Source: JACCTH01 sp035253825
GTDB taxonomy: Bacteria > Actinomycetota > Acidimicrobiia > Spongiisociales > ZC4RG35
Assembly: GCA_035253825.1 (NCBI GenBank)
Contig: DATFBM010000012.1
Location: 62,001-126,000 of the forward strand
Length of the DNA: 64,000 bases
Reading direction: 5' to 3'
The notes beneath the pieces were generated by a model. That model made no database searches. It worked only from the letters and a program-made list of their open reading frames with translations, and was not told the DNA's origin. Of the stretch, positions 42,852 to 52,395 are shown in pieces (positions within the stretch are counted from its first letter, which is position 1; every line of letters starts with the position of its first letter). The position numbers and the translations under genes are program-made.

Positions 42852-43430
42852 ATGACTACCGCTGCCCCCGTTCTCGCCACCCCCCTCGTCAGCCGGTCAA
42901 AAGCCTGGGCAATAGTCGGGGTCGTCGGCTTCGCCGGCCTCACCGCTCTAGCGGCGCAGTTCAGCTTTCTAATTCCTCCGATCGAGGTCCCCTTCACGTT
43001 GCAAACCGCGGCGGTACTGCTGGCGGGAGGGGTACTGGGCGCCCGCTTGGGCATGGCCAGCCAGCTCCTGTATGTGGCGGTGGGAGCCTTCGGCCTCCCC
43101 GTCTTCGCCGAGGCGAGGGGCGGCGTCGAGGTCTTTCGAGGCCCCACCGGGGGCTATCTCATCGGCTTTGTCATCGCCGCCTACTTCACCGGTCGCCTCG
43201 CCGAGGGCCGCCATGACCGCCAGGTCCTTTCCGGCTTTGCCGCGTTCCTCATCGGCAGTTTGCTGATCTACGCCTTCGGGGTCATCGGATTGATGGTGAA
43301 TCTCGATATGTCGTTCGGGGACGCCATCGCCCAAGGGGTGGTTCCGTTCGTCTTCTGGGACGTTCTCAAGGCCCTCGCCGCCGGCCTGATCCTGCCGGCC
43401 GCCTGGAAGCTCTCTCGAGGCTCCGTCTAA
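42852..43430 (+). CDS. bioY: BioY biotin transporter (ECF S component)
   Basis: 192 residues with six TM helices. BioY blocks: FLIPPIEVPFTLQTAAVLLAGGVLG-type segment, LGMASQLLYVAVGAFGLPVF and GPTGGYLIGFVIAAYFTGRL, then FWDVLKALAAGLILPAAWKL. It is the substrate-binding S component for biotin; it needs an energy-coupling module encoded elsewhere or works alone. The 3' end overlaps the convergent livG-type stop by 4 bp. Upstream lies the 24-bp inverted repeat. Confidence 0.92.
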   Translation: MTTAAPVLATPLVSRSKAWAIVGVVGFAGLTALAAQFSFLIPPIEVPFTLQTAAVLLAGGVLGARLGMASQLLYVAVGAFGLPVFAEARGGVEVFRGPTGGYLIGFVIAAYFTGRLAEGRHDRQVLSGFAAFLIGSLLIYAFGVIGLMVNLDMSFGDAIAQGVVPFVFWDVLKALAAGLILPAAWKLSRGSV

Positions 43431-44308
43431 GCCGAATCGCCGGGGGCGGCAACCGGCTCCGAGGCCTCAGAAGCTTCGGCGGCCGCCTCCTGCAGTTCCA
43501 CCGACTGGAACTCCTCCCCCAGATAGGCTCGCACCACATCCGGGTTGCGCTGCACGGCGCCTGGCTCCCCTTCTGCGATCTTCTTTCCGAAGTCAACCAC
43601 CATCACCCGGTCGGCGATGTCCATCACCAGGCCCATGTCATGCTCGACCAGGATCATGGCAATTCCCAACTCGTCTTGGATGTCGAGGACGAAGCGCGCC
43701 ATGTCCTCGGTTTCTTCCAGGTTCATGCCCGCCACCGGTTCGTCAAGCATCAACAGCTCGGGATCCATCGCCAGGGCCCGCCCCAGTTCAACCCGCTTCT
43801 GGATCCCATAGGGAAGCAAGCCCACCGGGTACTTCCGCCACTGTTCGATCTCGAGGAAGTCGATGATGTCCTCGACCTTGGCCCGGTTCGCCATCTCCTC
43901 CCGCTTGGCGGGGCCCACCCAGAGCGAACCCGCCAGCCAGCCCCGATGCATCCGCACATGACGCCCGGTGAGGATGTTGTCGATCACGGTCATGTGGGGG
44001 AAGAGGGCGATGTTTTGGAAGGTGCGAGCGATCCCCAGCTCGGCGGTCTTGTTGGGCTTCAATCCCAGAATCGAGCGGCCCTTCCAGAGGATGTCGCCGC
44101 TCTGGGGCCGATAGACCTGATTGATGCTGTTGAAAATCGAGGTCTTCCCCGCCCCGTTGGGCCCGATGATGGCGAACAGCTGGCGGGGAAGGACCTGGAA
44201 AGAGATGCCGTCGATTGCCCGCACACCTTTGAAGGACAGATGCACATCCCTCACCTCCAGCAACGGCTCACCGGCTGAGTGTGACGTCTGATGTCTGACG
44301 TCTGACAT
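43427..44308 (-). CDS. livG: ABC transporter ATP-binding protein, LivG type
   Basis: 293 residues. Walker A GPNGAGKTSIFNSI, the LivG-specific Q-loop region (ARTFQNIALFPHMTVIDNIL), signature variant LLPYGIQKRVELGRAL, Walker B LLMLDEPVAGMN, and H-loop VEHDMGLVMDIADRV. It is the last gene of the acyl-CoA ligase - livH - livM - binding protein - livF - livG operon. A short repeat of TCTGACG units lies around its start. Confidence 0.92.
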   Translation of the reverse strand: MSDVRHQTSHSAGEPLLEVRDVHLSFKGVRAIDGISFQVLPRQLFAIIGPNGAGKTSIFNSINQVYRPQSGDILWKGRSILGLKPNKTAELGIARTFQNIALFPHMTVIDNILTGRHVRMHRGWLAGSLWVGPAKREEMANRAKVEDIIDFLEIEQWRKYPVGLLPYGIQKRVELGRALAMDPELLMLDEPVAGMNLEETEDMARFVLDIQDELGIAMILVEHDMGLVMDIADRVMVVDFGKKIAEGEPGAVQRNPDVVRAYLGEEFQSVELQEAAAEASEASEPVAAPGDSA

Positions 44309-45157
44309 CTAGGACAGCCATCGCTTTCTGCGCTTGTAGTGCTTCACGTCGCGAAAGCTCTTCTTCTCGCCTTCCCCGTGTAACCCCAGATAGAACTCTT
44401 GCACATCAGCGTCCTTCAAAAGCTTTTGAGGACTCCCGTCCATGACCATCTTCCCCGTCTCCATGATGTAGCCGTGATGGGCGATGGAGAGTGCCATGTT
44501 GGCGTTCTGTTCGATCAACAACACTGCCGTCCCCTGCTCGTTGATCTCGACGATGATGTCGCGAATTTGCTGGACCAGCATCGGGGCCAACCCCAAAGAG
44601 GGCTCGTCGAGTATCAACAGCTTCGGATCCTGCATCAGGGCCCGGCCGATGGCGAGCATCTGCTGCTCGCCGCCCGACATGTACCCGGCCACCGACTTGC
44701 GCCGAGCCGACAACGCCGGGAAAAGCTTCATGACTCGCTCATAGGCCTCGTCGGTGCGCTTGCGGTTGCTATTGATAAACGCACCAGCTCGCAAGTTCTC
44801 GTCCACTGTCAGTTCGGCAAAGATCCTCCGCCCCTCCATCACCTGGCTAATGCCGCGCCGCACGATCTCGGAGGGGTCGGCCCCCGAGATTTCCTTTCCC
44901 TCGAGGCTGATCCTCCCCTTGGTGATATCTCCCTCGTGGACGTCGAGGAGCCCGGTGATGGCCCTCATCGTGGTGGTCTTGCCGGCGCCGTTCGCCCCCA
45001 GGAGCGCGACGATCTTGCCACTGGGAACGTCAAGCGATATCCCCCGCAAGACGAGGATTACGTCGTTGTAGACAACCTCGAGATTCTTTACCGATAACAA
45101 GGGAAGACCCGCCGGCCGTGGTGGCGAGAGAGGACGACCTCTCGCCACCACAACCAT
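44309..45157 (-). CDS. livF: ABC transporter ATP-binding protein, LivF type
   Basis: 282 residues from ATG 45157; a TTG at 45100 (MLSVKNLEVVYNDV) is a plausible alternative that matches the usual N-terminus and would leave the hairpin 45118-45151 untranslated. Walker A GANGAGKTTTMRAI, signature MSGGEQQMLAIGRAL, Walker B LLILDEPSLGLAP, H-loop EQNANMALSIAHHG. Works with LivG as the cytoplasmic motor pair. Confidence 0.92.
   Translation of the reverse strand: MVVVARGRPLSPPRPAGLPLLSVKNLEVVYNDVILVLRGISLDVPSGKIVALLGANGAGKTTTMRAITGLLDVHEGDITKGRISLEGKEISGADPSEIVRRGISQVMEGRRIFAELTVDENLRAGAFINSNRKRTDEAYERVMKLFPALSARRKSVAGYMSGGEQQMLAIGRALMQDPKLLILDEPSLGLAPMLVQQIRDIIVEINEQGTAVLLIEQNANMALSIAHHGYIMETGKMVMDGSPQKLLKDADVQEFYLGLHGEGEKKSFRDVKHYKRRKRWLS
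45118..45151 (-). promoter_or_regulatory. Intercistronic hairpin between binding-protein gene and livF
   Basis: A perfect 13-bp stem (GTGGTGGCGAGAG/CTCTCGCCACCAC) with an 8-nt loop, 11 bp after the binding-protein stop and without a T-run. Such stems commonly protect the upstream mRNA so that binding protein is made in excess; that role is inferred. Confidence 0.55.
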
Positions 45158-45161
45158 TAGT

Positions 45162-46607
45162 TCATGGACGGAAGCATGCCCCGGTGAAGTCGTAGGCACT
45201 CGCCAGCTCGCCGGCGAAGAAGTCCTCGACTAGGTCCGAGCCAGTCGTCCCGCCATTGGGAGCCGTTCCGATCGTCTGCGCGGCACCACCGGCTTCGGTG
45301 TACGCCGCCAGATTGGGATCGAAGATGGCGATGCTGCGGGTCACGTAGGAGTTGGGATCATCCGGAGGGCTGTAGCTCTGGTCAGGAGCGAGGCCATCGA
45401 AGTTGAACCCTTCGATGGTCAGCGCCGCCGCCTTTATCCCCGCTCGGGTCATGTCGCCACTGTCGGCTGCCAATTGGAGGATCTCATGGGTGATCCGAGC
45501 TTCGATCCAGCCCACCACGAAGGCATCGGAGGGACGGAGGTCGGGTCGGGATTCCAGCATCGCATCGCGAAGCGGGGCCATCCCCGGCACGTCCGTTCCC
45601 CAGGCCACGTTGTAGCCCGGCTGGACATAGGCCGCGTCGATGATCGGCGCCACCGGCGAGTCGAGCAAGCGGAAGTCGTAGCTCGGGACATTCCCGGTCC
45701 ATTGACCCTGGAAGCCGGATTGGGCAGCGCCACCCATGATCACCGCCAGGTTGGTGGGATTGACGGTGGTGAACACCACATCGGGAGCATTGCTGACGAT
45801 TCCGGTGATGACCTCAGTTTCGGGGTCATCAGGAGTCGGGGTCACCAAAGCCTCGGCATCGAAGACGAGCTCCAAACCCAGTTGCTCGATGGCGTACTTG
45901 GCTCCGAAGGCGCCGTCCTGTCCGTACTCGCCGGGGAAGGAAATCACTGCCCAGGTGGGCGGAGCGCCGTTGGCTTCCTCGAAGGTGTTGGAGACGTATT
46001 CGACGACATTCATGCCCTCGAGGCAGTAGTTGGTCTGCTGCTCGAGCACCGTGCTCTGGTCGAAACTCGGGTCTGCCCAACCCGAGTACCAGGTCAGCGG
46101 AATGGCGACGATGTCGTCTTCGAGCATCAGGTCGATGACGCCGGCCGTCTGGGGCGAGCCCGTGGACTGGGAGATGATGGCCACCTGGTCGCGAATCGCC
46201 TCGTACTTGGTCCGGTGCTGATCCGGGTTGTAGGCCGTGTCCTCGACGATGACTTCCACCTGGCGACCGGCGATGCCGTCGGCGGCGTTGATCATGTCCC
46301 AGTAGACCTCTTGTGCCGCCACGATGTCTTGCACCAGCGGTGCGAAAGGCCCGGTTAGGTCGGCGAGCAGACCCACGGTGATGGTGTCCTCGGTGACGCC
46401 GACGTCGAAGGTGATATCGCCTCCTGGCGCGGCCGTCGTTTCCGTCGGGGCCTCCGTCGTCTCCGTGGGAGCAGCCGTGGTCTCGGCGGGCTCGGTCGTT
46501 CCAACGGTGGTCGTTGCCCCACCATCTCCACCACAGGAGACGACGACCAGGGCCAGGACCAGGAGGACGATCATCCCTCTCGACCTGGCGAGGAGCTCCT
46601 TGTTCAT
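45162..46607 (-). CDS. ABC transporter substrate-binding lipoprotein (type I, Liv family)
   Basis: 481 residues from ATG 46607 behind GGAAGGAAAAA. Lipoprotein signal ends VVVSCGGDGG; a Thr-rich linker follows. Periplasmic-binding fold type I (Peripla_BP_6): TITVGLLADLTGPFAPLVQD, AGRQVEVIVEDTAYNPDQ, QVAIISQSTGSPQT, PDVVFTTVNPTNLAVIMGGA. The ligand is not deducible; the operon also has an acyl-CoA ligase, so a carboxylic acid is more likely than a branched-chain amino acid. Confidence 0.9.
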   Translation of the reverse strand: MNKELLARSRGMIVLLVLALVVVSCGGDGGATTTVGTTEPAETTAAPTETTEAPTETTAAPGGDITFDVGVTEDTITVGLLADLTGPFAPLVQDIVAAQEVYWDMINAADGIAGRQVEVIVEDTAYNPDQHRTKYEAIRDQVAIISQSTGSPQTAGVIDLMLEDDIVAIPLTWYSGWADPSFDQSTVLEQQTNYCLEGMNVVEYVSNTFEEANGAPPTWAVISFPGEYGQDGAFGAKYAIEQLGLELVFDAEALVTPTPDDPETEVITGIVSNAPDVVFTTVNPTNLAVIMGGAAQSGFQGQWTGNVPSYDFRLLDSPVAPIIDAAYVQPGYNVAWGTDVPGMAPLRDAMLESRPDLRPSDAFVVGWIEARITHEILQLAADSGDMTRAGIKAAALTIEGFNFDGLAPDQSYSPPDDPNSYVTRSIAIFDPNLAAYTEAGGAAQTIGTAPNGGTTGSDLVEDFFAGELASAYDFTGACFRP

Positions 46608-46686
46608 TTTTTCCTTCCTTCTCGTTGTTGATTTCCCGCTCTCTCTGCCTGGATGGCAGATGGGTAGGAACCGTGTCCTCGAACCA

Positions 46687-47919
46687 TCAGTAGCTGAAGG
46701 GCCACCCCTTCCAATAATTTCGCACCCGCAGCCAGATCCCATAGAGACCGAGCGGTTCGAAGATCAAAAACACCACGATTAGCAACCCATATAGCAGCAA
46801 GTTGACCTGAAAGGTGGAGAGACCGGGGCCGATCACCGAGGTGCCGATCAGTCCGAAGTCGTTGGCACCGGATTTGAGGATGAAGTTGGCAATCGCAGCG
46901 AAAACGCCTTCGCCGCCGGCAAGCTCGCCCAATAGGCGGGTGAAATTCTCCACCAGGCGGGGAACCATCACTACAAAGAATGCCCCCAGGATGGCTCCCG
47001 CCGTGGTCCCCGCCCCGCCGATGAGGATGATGGCGATAAAAGTCACCGAAAGAACTAGATCCCACGATTCGGGGGTGCGGCTCCCGAAGAACGAGGCCAG
47101 GAGAGCGCCCGAAACTCCGGCGAAGAAGGAGGAGACGGCGAAGGCCAGGGCCTTATAGCTCACCTCATCGACACCCATGATCTCGGCGGCGATGTCGCGA
47201 TCACGGATGGCGGCGAAGGCCCGACCCAGCCTGGTGCGGGCGATGTTTTTGTGGAAGATGGCGAAGGCGATCAGCAAGCCGAGCAGAAATATGTACTGCT
47301 TGGCCTGACGGGAAAGGTCGATGCCGAACCATGAGCCATCGCTCGAAACCGCCAGTAGCGGCTCTTCTTCCTTCCACACCTTTACTTCCAGCGCCGGCCA
47401 CGTGCGCCCGACGCCTGGCCCTCCCGAGACGTTGCGGAGGTTGCGGAAAATGTGGTCGCCGATGAACACCAGGGCGATGGTGACGAAAGCGAGATAGAGC
47501 CCCCGAACTCGAACTGCCGTCGGAGCGACGAGGATCCCGATCAGGGCCGCCACAATCCCCGCCGCTGGAAGCCAGATCCAGATCGGAAGCTCGAACCCGA
47601 TCACCCCCCGGCCCGTTTCTCCTCCGAGGATGGCGGCGGTGTACGCCCCCATCCCCATGAAGAAAGCATGTCCCAAGGAGACCTGGCCGGCGAGGCCGGT
47701 GAGGATGTTGAGGCCGAGAGCTCCGATGGCGAATATGAGCGCCTGTCCCAGCACGACCAGCCACGGATTGGACCCCAACCACTTGAGACCGGGGATCAAC
47801 TGCAGAGGGAGGGTGAAAGCCACCACCAGGAGCACTCCCATGGCCACCTTCTTGGTGGCCGAAGGCAGCATCGCCGAATCGGCCTCGTAGGAGGTATAGA
47901 GAAGCGGCCTCCCCCTCAT
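46687..47919 (-). CDS. livM: ABC transporter permease, LivM type
   Basis: 410 residues with about ten TM helices. Family landmarks: GLNILTGLAGQVSLGHAFFMGMGAYTAA-type core (LTGLAGQVSLGHAFFMGMGA) and the EAA-like cytoplasmic loop AFAAIRDRDIAAEIMGVDEV. It starts at a 4-bp ATGA overlap with livH. Confidence 0.9.
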   Translation of the reverse strand: MRGRPLLYTSYEADSAMLPSATKKVAMGVLLVVAFTLPLQLIPGLKWLGSNPWLVVLGQALIFAIGALGLNILTGLAGQVSLGHAFFMGMGAYTAAILGGETGRGVIGFELPIWIWLPAAGIVAALIGILVAPTAVRVRGLYLAFVTIALVFIGDHIFRNLRNVSGGPGVGRTWPALEVKVWKEEEPLLAVSSDGSWFGIDLSRQAKQYIFLLGLLIAFAIFHKNIARTRLGRAFAAIRDRDIAAEIMGVDEVSYKALAFAVSSFFAGVSGALLASFFGSRTPESWDLVLSVTFIAIILIGGAGTTAGAILGAFFVVMVPRLVENFTRLLGELAGGEGVFAAIANFILKSGANDFGLIGTSVIGPGLSTFQVNLLLYGLLIVVFLIFEPLGLYGIWLRVRNYWKGWPFSY

Positions 47920-48890
47920 ACTCTCCGGATCTCCTCGGTCCCGAAGAGCCCGTAGGGCCGGATGAACAAGAAGACCAGCATCAAGAGGTAGGGAACGATG
48001 AGACCAAATCCCACCCCCAGGACCCCGGATAAGCCGGCGGTATAGGTTCCGATCACCACCTCGCCGATCCCCACCAGAAAGCCGCCCACCACGGCTCCGA
48101 GGACCGAGTCGAGCCCGCCGATGATGAGGGCGGGAAAGGCTCGAAACACGACGAAGGCGGTGAAGTTGGTTACTCCCGCCGCCCGCGGCGCCACCGAGGA
48201 GAAGATCCCCGCCACCGCTGCCAGCGCGGCCCCGATGCCCCAGGAGATCGAGAACACCCTGCCGACGTTGATTCCCTGGGCCTGGGCCGCCTCCTGGTCA
48301 AATGCGGTCGCTCGCATCGCCACCCCCAGGCGACTGCGCAGAAACCAAGCCACCAGGCCAAAGCAAAGAAGCGCGGCTCCGACGGTCACGATCTGGGTTT
48401 GGTTGATAAAGAGGTTCCCGACGCTGATCACTTGGATCCCCCACGGATCACCCAGAGTGCGAGCTCCCTGACCGACGAAGTCGTCGTTGATAGTGCGGAG
48501 GATGATGTCGACCCCGATGGTGATGATCGCCACCGAGAAGAGGGGCTCGCCGATCATGGGACGGATGAAGATCCGCTCGACGAGTAGGCCGACCACGGCC
48601 GCAGCCAGCACCGCGAAGAGGGCCGAAAGCGCCCATCGGGCCCAGTTGGGTATATCGGGTAGGAAGCGGCCCGGGAAATTGAGGACCGTAGCGAAGGAGG
48701 CGGTGAGGAAGGCGCCGACCGCGGCCAGGCCTCCATGGGCGAAGTTGATGACTTGGGTGGCCTTGAAAATCAACACGAAGCCAAGCGCCAAGAGCGCGTA
48801 GACGGCGCCTAATGCGACCCCGTTGATGAGGGCATTGAGAAACTTGTCGAAGCCTGTGGCGATCTGCGCAATCACCACCGCTGAGGTCAT
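47916..48890 (-). CDS. livH: ABC transporter permease, LivH type
   Basis: 324 residues, eight or more TM helices. GVALGAVYALLALGFVLIFK and INFAHGGLAAVGAF at the N-terminus and the loop RSRLGVAMRATAFDQEAAQA identify LivH. The stop of the upstream acyl-CoA ligase is 7 bp away, so the two genes are translationally close. Confidence 0.9.
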   Translation of the reverse strand: MTSAVVIAQIATGFDKFLNALINGVALGAVYALLALGFVLIFKATQVINFAHGGLAAVGAFLTASFATVLNFPGRFLPDIPNWARWALSALFAVLAAAVVGLLVERIFIRPMIGEPLFSVAIITIGVDIILRTINDDFVGQGARTLGDPWGIQVISVGNLFINQTQIVTVGAALLCFGLVAWFLRSRLGVAMRATAFDQEAAQAQGINVGRVFSISWGIGAALAAVAGIFSSVAPRAAGVTNFTAFVVFRAFPALIIGGLDSVLGAVVGGFLVGIGEVVIGTYTAGLSGVLGVGFGLIVPYLLMLVFLFIRPYGLFGTEEIRRV

Positions 48891-48897
48891 GGCGTGA

Positions 48898-50778
48898 TCA
48901 ACGCGATCCGTACATGTCGTCGATCAGCTCGGCGAACATCCCCTCCATCGCGCTGCGCTTTAGCTTCTGAGTGGCCGTGAGCTCACCGTCTTCGTGGTCG
49001 AGCTCTTTCGGGATCATGCGGAATTTGCGGATCGTCTCGACGCGGGCGAACTCCTTGTTGGTCTCGTCGACGATCTGCTGGACCAGCTCCAGCACCTCTG
49101 GCTTTTCTGACAAGTCGCGATAGGTGGTGTAGGGAATGCCCCGTCGGGTGGCCCAGTCGCCCACCGTGTCGAGCTCGATCCCGACCAAACAAGTCAGATA
49201 ATTGCGGCGATCTCCGATCACCATCGCTTCTTTGATGAAGGGCGAGGTCTTGAGCTTGTTCTCAATCTCTGAGGGGGCGACGTTCTTGCCGCCCGAAGTG
49301 ATGATGATGTCCTTGATCCGATCGACGATCTTGACGTGGGTTCCGTCGACCCATTCGCCGACATCGCCGGTTTTCAACCAACCATCATCGGTGAAGGTGG
49401 CGGCAGTCTTGTCGGGAAGCTGCCAGTAGCCCTTGAAGACTCCGGCGTGTTTTGTCTGCACTTCCCCCGTTTCGGGATCGATGCGGAGACCGGTGCCTGG
49501 ATAGGGGATCCCGACCGTGCCGAGCTTCATCCGTCCTACCGGGTTGTAGGTGGCTACCGCCGAGTTCTCAGTCATGCCATAGAGCTCGTAGAGCGGGACC
49601 CCCATGCCGATGAAGAACTCGAGCACTTCGGGGGCGATCGGGGCAGCCCCCGAGGCCGACCAGCGGACGCGCCGGAGACCGACTCTTTCCAACAAAGGCC
49701 TGAACACCAGGGGGTAGCCAATCGCTGCGAGGAGGCGGGTGAGCAACGTGTGTTCTCCACCGTTGGCGACCTTCCTCCGACCGATCGTTCGCGCAAGCCG
49801 AAGCCCCGCACCGAACCAGATTCGCTTGAAGAAGGTGGCGTCCTTTCCCTTGATCAAGATCCCAGCATGGAGCTTCTCCCAGATGCGAGGAACGGCGAAG
49901 AACAAGGTTGGTTGGATCTCCCTCAGGTTTTGCTGGACGGTGTCGATCGATTCCGCAAAGTTGAGGACCGATCCATAGCCGGCCAGGGTCCAGGTTGAGA
50001 AGATCCGCTCCGCCACGTGACAAAGCGGGAGATAGGTCAGGATCTGGTCGCCGGGATGAGGGAGGATGTTGCCCGGAAGCCGATCGGTCGCCGAGACCAA
50101 AGTGTTCAGACAGAAATCGAAGTTGGCATTGGTGAGCATTGCTCCCTTGGGCGGACCCGTGGTCCCCGAGGTGTAGACGAGGGTCATCACTTCCTCGGCC
50201 TCCGCCTCGCTCATCAAGTCCTCGAGCACCTCGGGAGCCTCCTGGCGGTGCCGGCGCCCCATCTCGAGAAAGTCATCCCAGAAGATGAAGCGATCGTCCC
50301 CTCGCCACTCCCGAAAACCGCGGGGTTCGAGGTGAATGATCTTCCGAATGTTGGGGAGTTCCGACAGGATCGGAACCACCTTGTCGGCCTGCTCTTGATC
50401 TTCAGCGAGGTGGATCTTTGCCCCTGAATCGGAGAGCAGGTACTTCACTTCCGATTCCGGGTTGGTGGGATACAGGCCCACGGTTATTCCCCGAACCGCG
50501 ACCGTGGCGACGTCCAGGATCACCCATTCGGGGCGGTCTTCTGACTGAATCGAGACCCGATCGCCCGGCTCGACTCCGAGAGCCAGGAGCCCATGGGCTG
50601 CGGCTGTCACCTGTTCCCAGAGGTCGCTCCAGGTGATCTCCTGCCAGATCCCATAGTCCTTCTCCCGCATGGCGACGGCCTTCGGGGTCCGCAACGCCCA
50701 ATCCTTGATCTTCTGGGGAAGGGTTACAGCCCGTGTTTGTCTGGCCTCGGTTTCGCCGCGCTCAGCCACCACTGTCAT
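48898..50778 (-). CDS. Long-chain acyl-CoA synthetase (AMP-forming)
   Basis: 626 residues; ATG behind GCAGGAGGA. AMP-binding P-loop LVYTSGTTGPPKGAMLTN, ELYGMTENSAV, GWLKTGDVGEWVDGTHVKIVDRIKD and a C-terminal lysine region typical of FadD15/LACS proteins. Activates a fatty or other carboxylic acid to acyl-CoA. First gene of the operon with liv-type transporter genes; this coupling is often seen for uptake of aromatic or fatty acids. Confidence 0.92.
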   Translation of the reverse strand: MTVVAERGETEARQTRAVTLPQKIKDWALRTPKAVAMREKDYGIWQEITWSDLWEQVTAAAHGLLALGVEPGDRVSIQSEDRPEWVILDVATVAVRGITVGLYPTNPESEVKYLLSDSGAKIHLAEDQEQADKVVPILSELPNIRKIIHLEPRGFREWRGDDRFIFWDDFLEMGRRHRQEAPEVLEDLMSEAEAEEVMTLVYTSGTTGPPKGAMLTNANFDFCLNTLVSATDRLPGNILPHPGDQILTYLPLCHVAERIFSTWTLAGYGSVLNFAESIDTVQQNLREIQPTLFFAVPRIWEKLHAGILIKGKDATFFKRIWFGAGLRLARTIGRRKVANGGEHTLLTRLLAAIGYPLVFRPLLERVGLRRVRWSASGAAPIAPEVLEFFIGMGVPLYELYGMTENSAVATYNPVGRMKLGTVGIPYPGTGLRIDPETGEVQTKHAGVFKGYWQLPDKTAATFTDDGWLKTGDVGEWVDGTHVKIVDRIKDIIITSGGKNVAPSEIENKLKTSPFIKEAMVIGDRRNYLTCLVGIELDTVGDWATRRGIPYTTYRDLSEKPEVLELVQQIVDETNKEFARVETIRKFRMIPKELDHEDGELTATQKLKRSAMEGMFAELIDDMYGSR

Positions 50779-50852
50779 CTTGAAATCCTCCTGCGACAGG
50801 TTCGGACGATAGACCGCAAATTGGCGAAATATCAGAAGTCAGGGCGAAAAAG

Positions 50853-51287
50853 TCAAGCCCCTTGCACCCAATCCCCGCCGCCCGGCCAATGTTCCTTCTT
50901 CCAAATCGGCGCTCTTTTCTTCAATTCGTCGATGACATAACGGCCCGCCGCAAATGCCTCATCTCGATGCGGAGCAGAGACCGCCACCGCTACCGACGGT
51001 TCTCCCACGGCGACATCGCCCACCCGATGCTCGACCGCAAGATGAACCAGGGGCCATCGTTCGCAGGCTTCAATCGCCACTTCGGCGATTTTCTCCTCCA
51101 CCAGCTCGGGATACGCCTCGTATTCGAGATGAGTGATGCCCGCCTTGCCCTCGGAATGATCTCGGGCGGTTCCCAGAAACAGAACCACGGCCCCGGCGCT
51201 CGGATCCCCGACCTCCGACAGCAGTTGGATCGGGTCCAGCGGCTCGCCCCGCACGGACACCCGCCAGTTAATCGGAGTGGCCCCCAT
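50853..51287 (-). CDS. moaE: MoaE, molybdopterin synthase large subunit
   Basis: 144 residues from ATG 51287 (MGATPINWRVSV). Conserved blocks: GAVVLFLGTARDHSEG, LEYEAYPELVEEKIAEVA, VEHRVGDVAVGEPSVAVAV, SAPHRDEAFAAGRYVIDELK, and the active-site lysine region KKRAPIWKKEHW. Converts precursor Z to molybdopterin with MoaD, which is not seen here. Divergent from the DUF2342-like gene with only 34 bp between the starts. Confidence 0.93.
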   Translation of the reverse strand: MGATPINWRVSVRGEPLDPIQLLSEVGDPSAGAVVLFLGTARDHSEGKAGITHLEYEAYPELVEEKIAEVAIEACERWPLVHLAVEHRVGDVAVGEPSVAVAVSAPHRDEAFAAGRYVIDELKKRAPIWKKEHWPGGGDWVQGA

Positions 51288-51321
51288 AACATTGATTGTA
51301 TGGATACGGGGTCGCGCCACG

Positions 51322-52338
51322 GTGGCTGACGACATCTTCGCTCGCCTCTTCGAACTCTTCAATCAACCGGGGCCGATCAATTGGAAATTGGCCGAAGAAG
51401 TGGCTCGTCACATCGCCGGCGAAGCCGACGCGGTTGATCCCTGGTCTGCCGAAGAGATCGATCAACTCGTCCGCCTGGCTGAGTTCCGCATCGAGCCGGT
51501 GGCTCCCTTCCCGGTGGCGCCAGCGACGTCGGTAGCCGTAGTCGACGCTCGCCAGTGGGTGTCTCAGGCCTTGCAGAGGCTCAGCTATCTGGGTGAGCGA
51601 TTGACTGATGCGTTTGCCGGGATCAGCCCCGCCCTCCCGCTTCCCCAGATGTCCTCGTCGATCGCCGGGCTGCAGTTGGGGGGGTTGGCCGGCGCCATCG
51701 CTTCCAGTCATCCGGCCTCCTTCGCCTCGGGCGTGCCCTTGATTCCCTCGGATCAGCTGCTCTTCATCGGCCCGGCGGTCGATCGCCTCCTCGCCGGAGG
51801 CGACGGGCATCAACTTCGGCTCTGGGTGAGCGCCCACGAGGTAGCGCACCGCGCCCTCTTCGACGTGCCTTGGCTACCCGACCACCTGGCTCTGCTTTTC
51901 ACCGCCCATCTGGGGGACATGGTGCCCGATCCCGAGAAGATGATGGAGCTTCTCGAGTCAAACCCGGATGCGATTCGCGATCCCTCTGCCCTTGCCTCGC
52001 TTGTCGAACGACCCGAGTCGACCTCCGAGGTCGACCTGAAGGCCTTTCTGGCCGTCACCGGTGGCTACCGGAGCCTGCTGGTAGACCGCGGGGTGGGCGA
52101 GATGCTGGATCCGGGCTTGGCGCCCCACCTCGATCCGATCGCCGGCGCCGCCATCCCCGACACTTCTTCCCTCGTCTTCACCGGATTGGAGTTCTGTCGC
52201 CAGATCGAGCGGCGTTTCGGCTCGGAGGCTATCGATGGGATTTGGGACGGGCCGGAAAGCCTGCCCACGTTCGCCGAACTCACCGACCCCGTGGGCTGGG
52301 CCGCCCGCGTCCTGCTCGACAACGACCTCGGTCTCTAA
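51322..52338 (+). CDS. DUF2342 family protein (zincin-like, F420-associated)
   Basis: 338 residues from GTG 51322; the frame extends to 51277. The HEVAH motif at residues 172-176 is followed by FTAHLGDMVPDPEKMMELLE and SNPDAIRDPSALASLVERPE. Features match the actinobacterial DUF2342 proteins annotated as F420-biosynthesis-associated or hydrolase-like. Catalysis is unproven. Ends next to repeat copy B. Confidence 0.82.
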   Translation: MADDIFARLFELFNQPGPINWKLAEEVARHIAGEADAVDPWSAEEIDQLVRLAEFRIEPVAPFPVAPATSVAVVDARQWVSQALQRLSYLGERLTDAFAGISPALPLPQMSSSIAGLQLGGLAGAIASSHPASFASGVPLIPSDQLLFIGPAVDRLLAGGDGHQLRLWVSAHEVAHRALFDVPWLPDHLALLFTAHLGDMVPDPEKMMELLESNPDAIRDPSALASLVERPESTSEVDLKAFLAVTGGYRSLLVDRGVGEMLDPGLAPHLDPIAGAAIPDTSSLVFTGLEFCRQIERRFGSEAIDGIWDGPESLPTFAELTDPVGWAARVLLDNDLGL

Positions 52339-52343
52339 ACTCC

Positions 52344-52395
52344 CCGAACCCAGGGTTCGTGACCGCGCTCAACGCGGATAACGGTCGGTAGAACC
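52344..52395 (-). repeat. 52-bp dispersed 3'-UTR repeat, copy B
   Basis: Aligns with copies A and C without gaps. On the minus strand (sense of ahpE) it begins GGTTCTACCGACCG immediately at the ahpE stop, then CGCGTTGAGCGCG and GAACCCTGGGTTC hairpins. It fills the convergent gap between the DUF2342-like and ahpE genes. Confidence 0.8.

Noticed and set aside
44283..44305. Short TCTGACG/TCTGATG tandem repeats at the livG start
   Set aside because: They lie within the first codons of livG, have only three units and show no sign of regulatory or mobile function.
45474..46358. A 294-codon plus-strand open frame
   Set aside because: Antisense to the ABC substrate-binding protein; composition is typical of a shadow in high-GC DNA.
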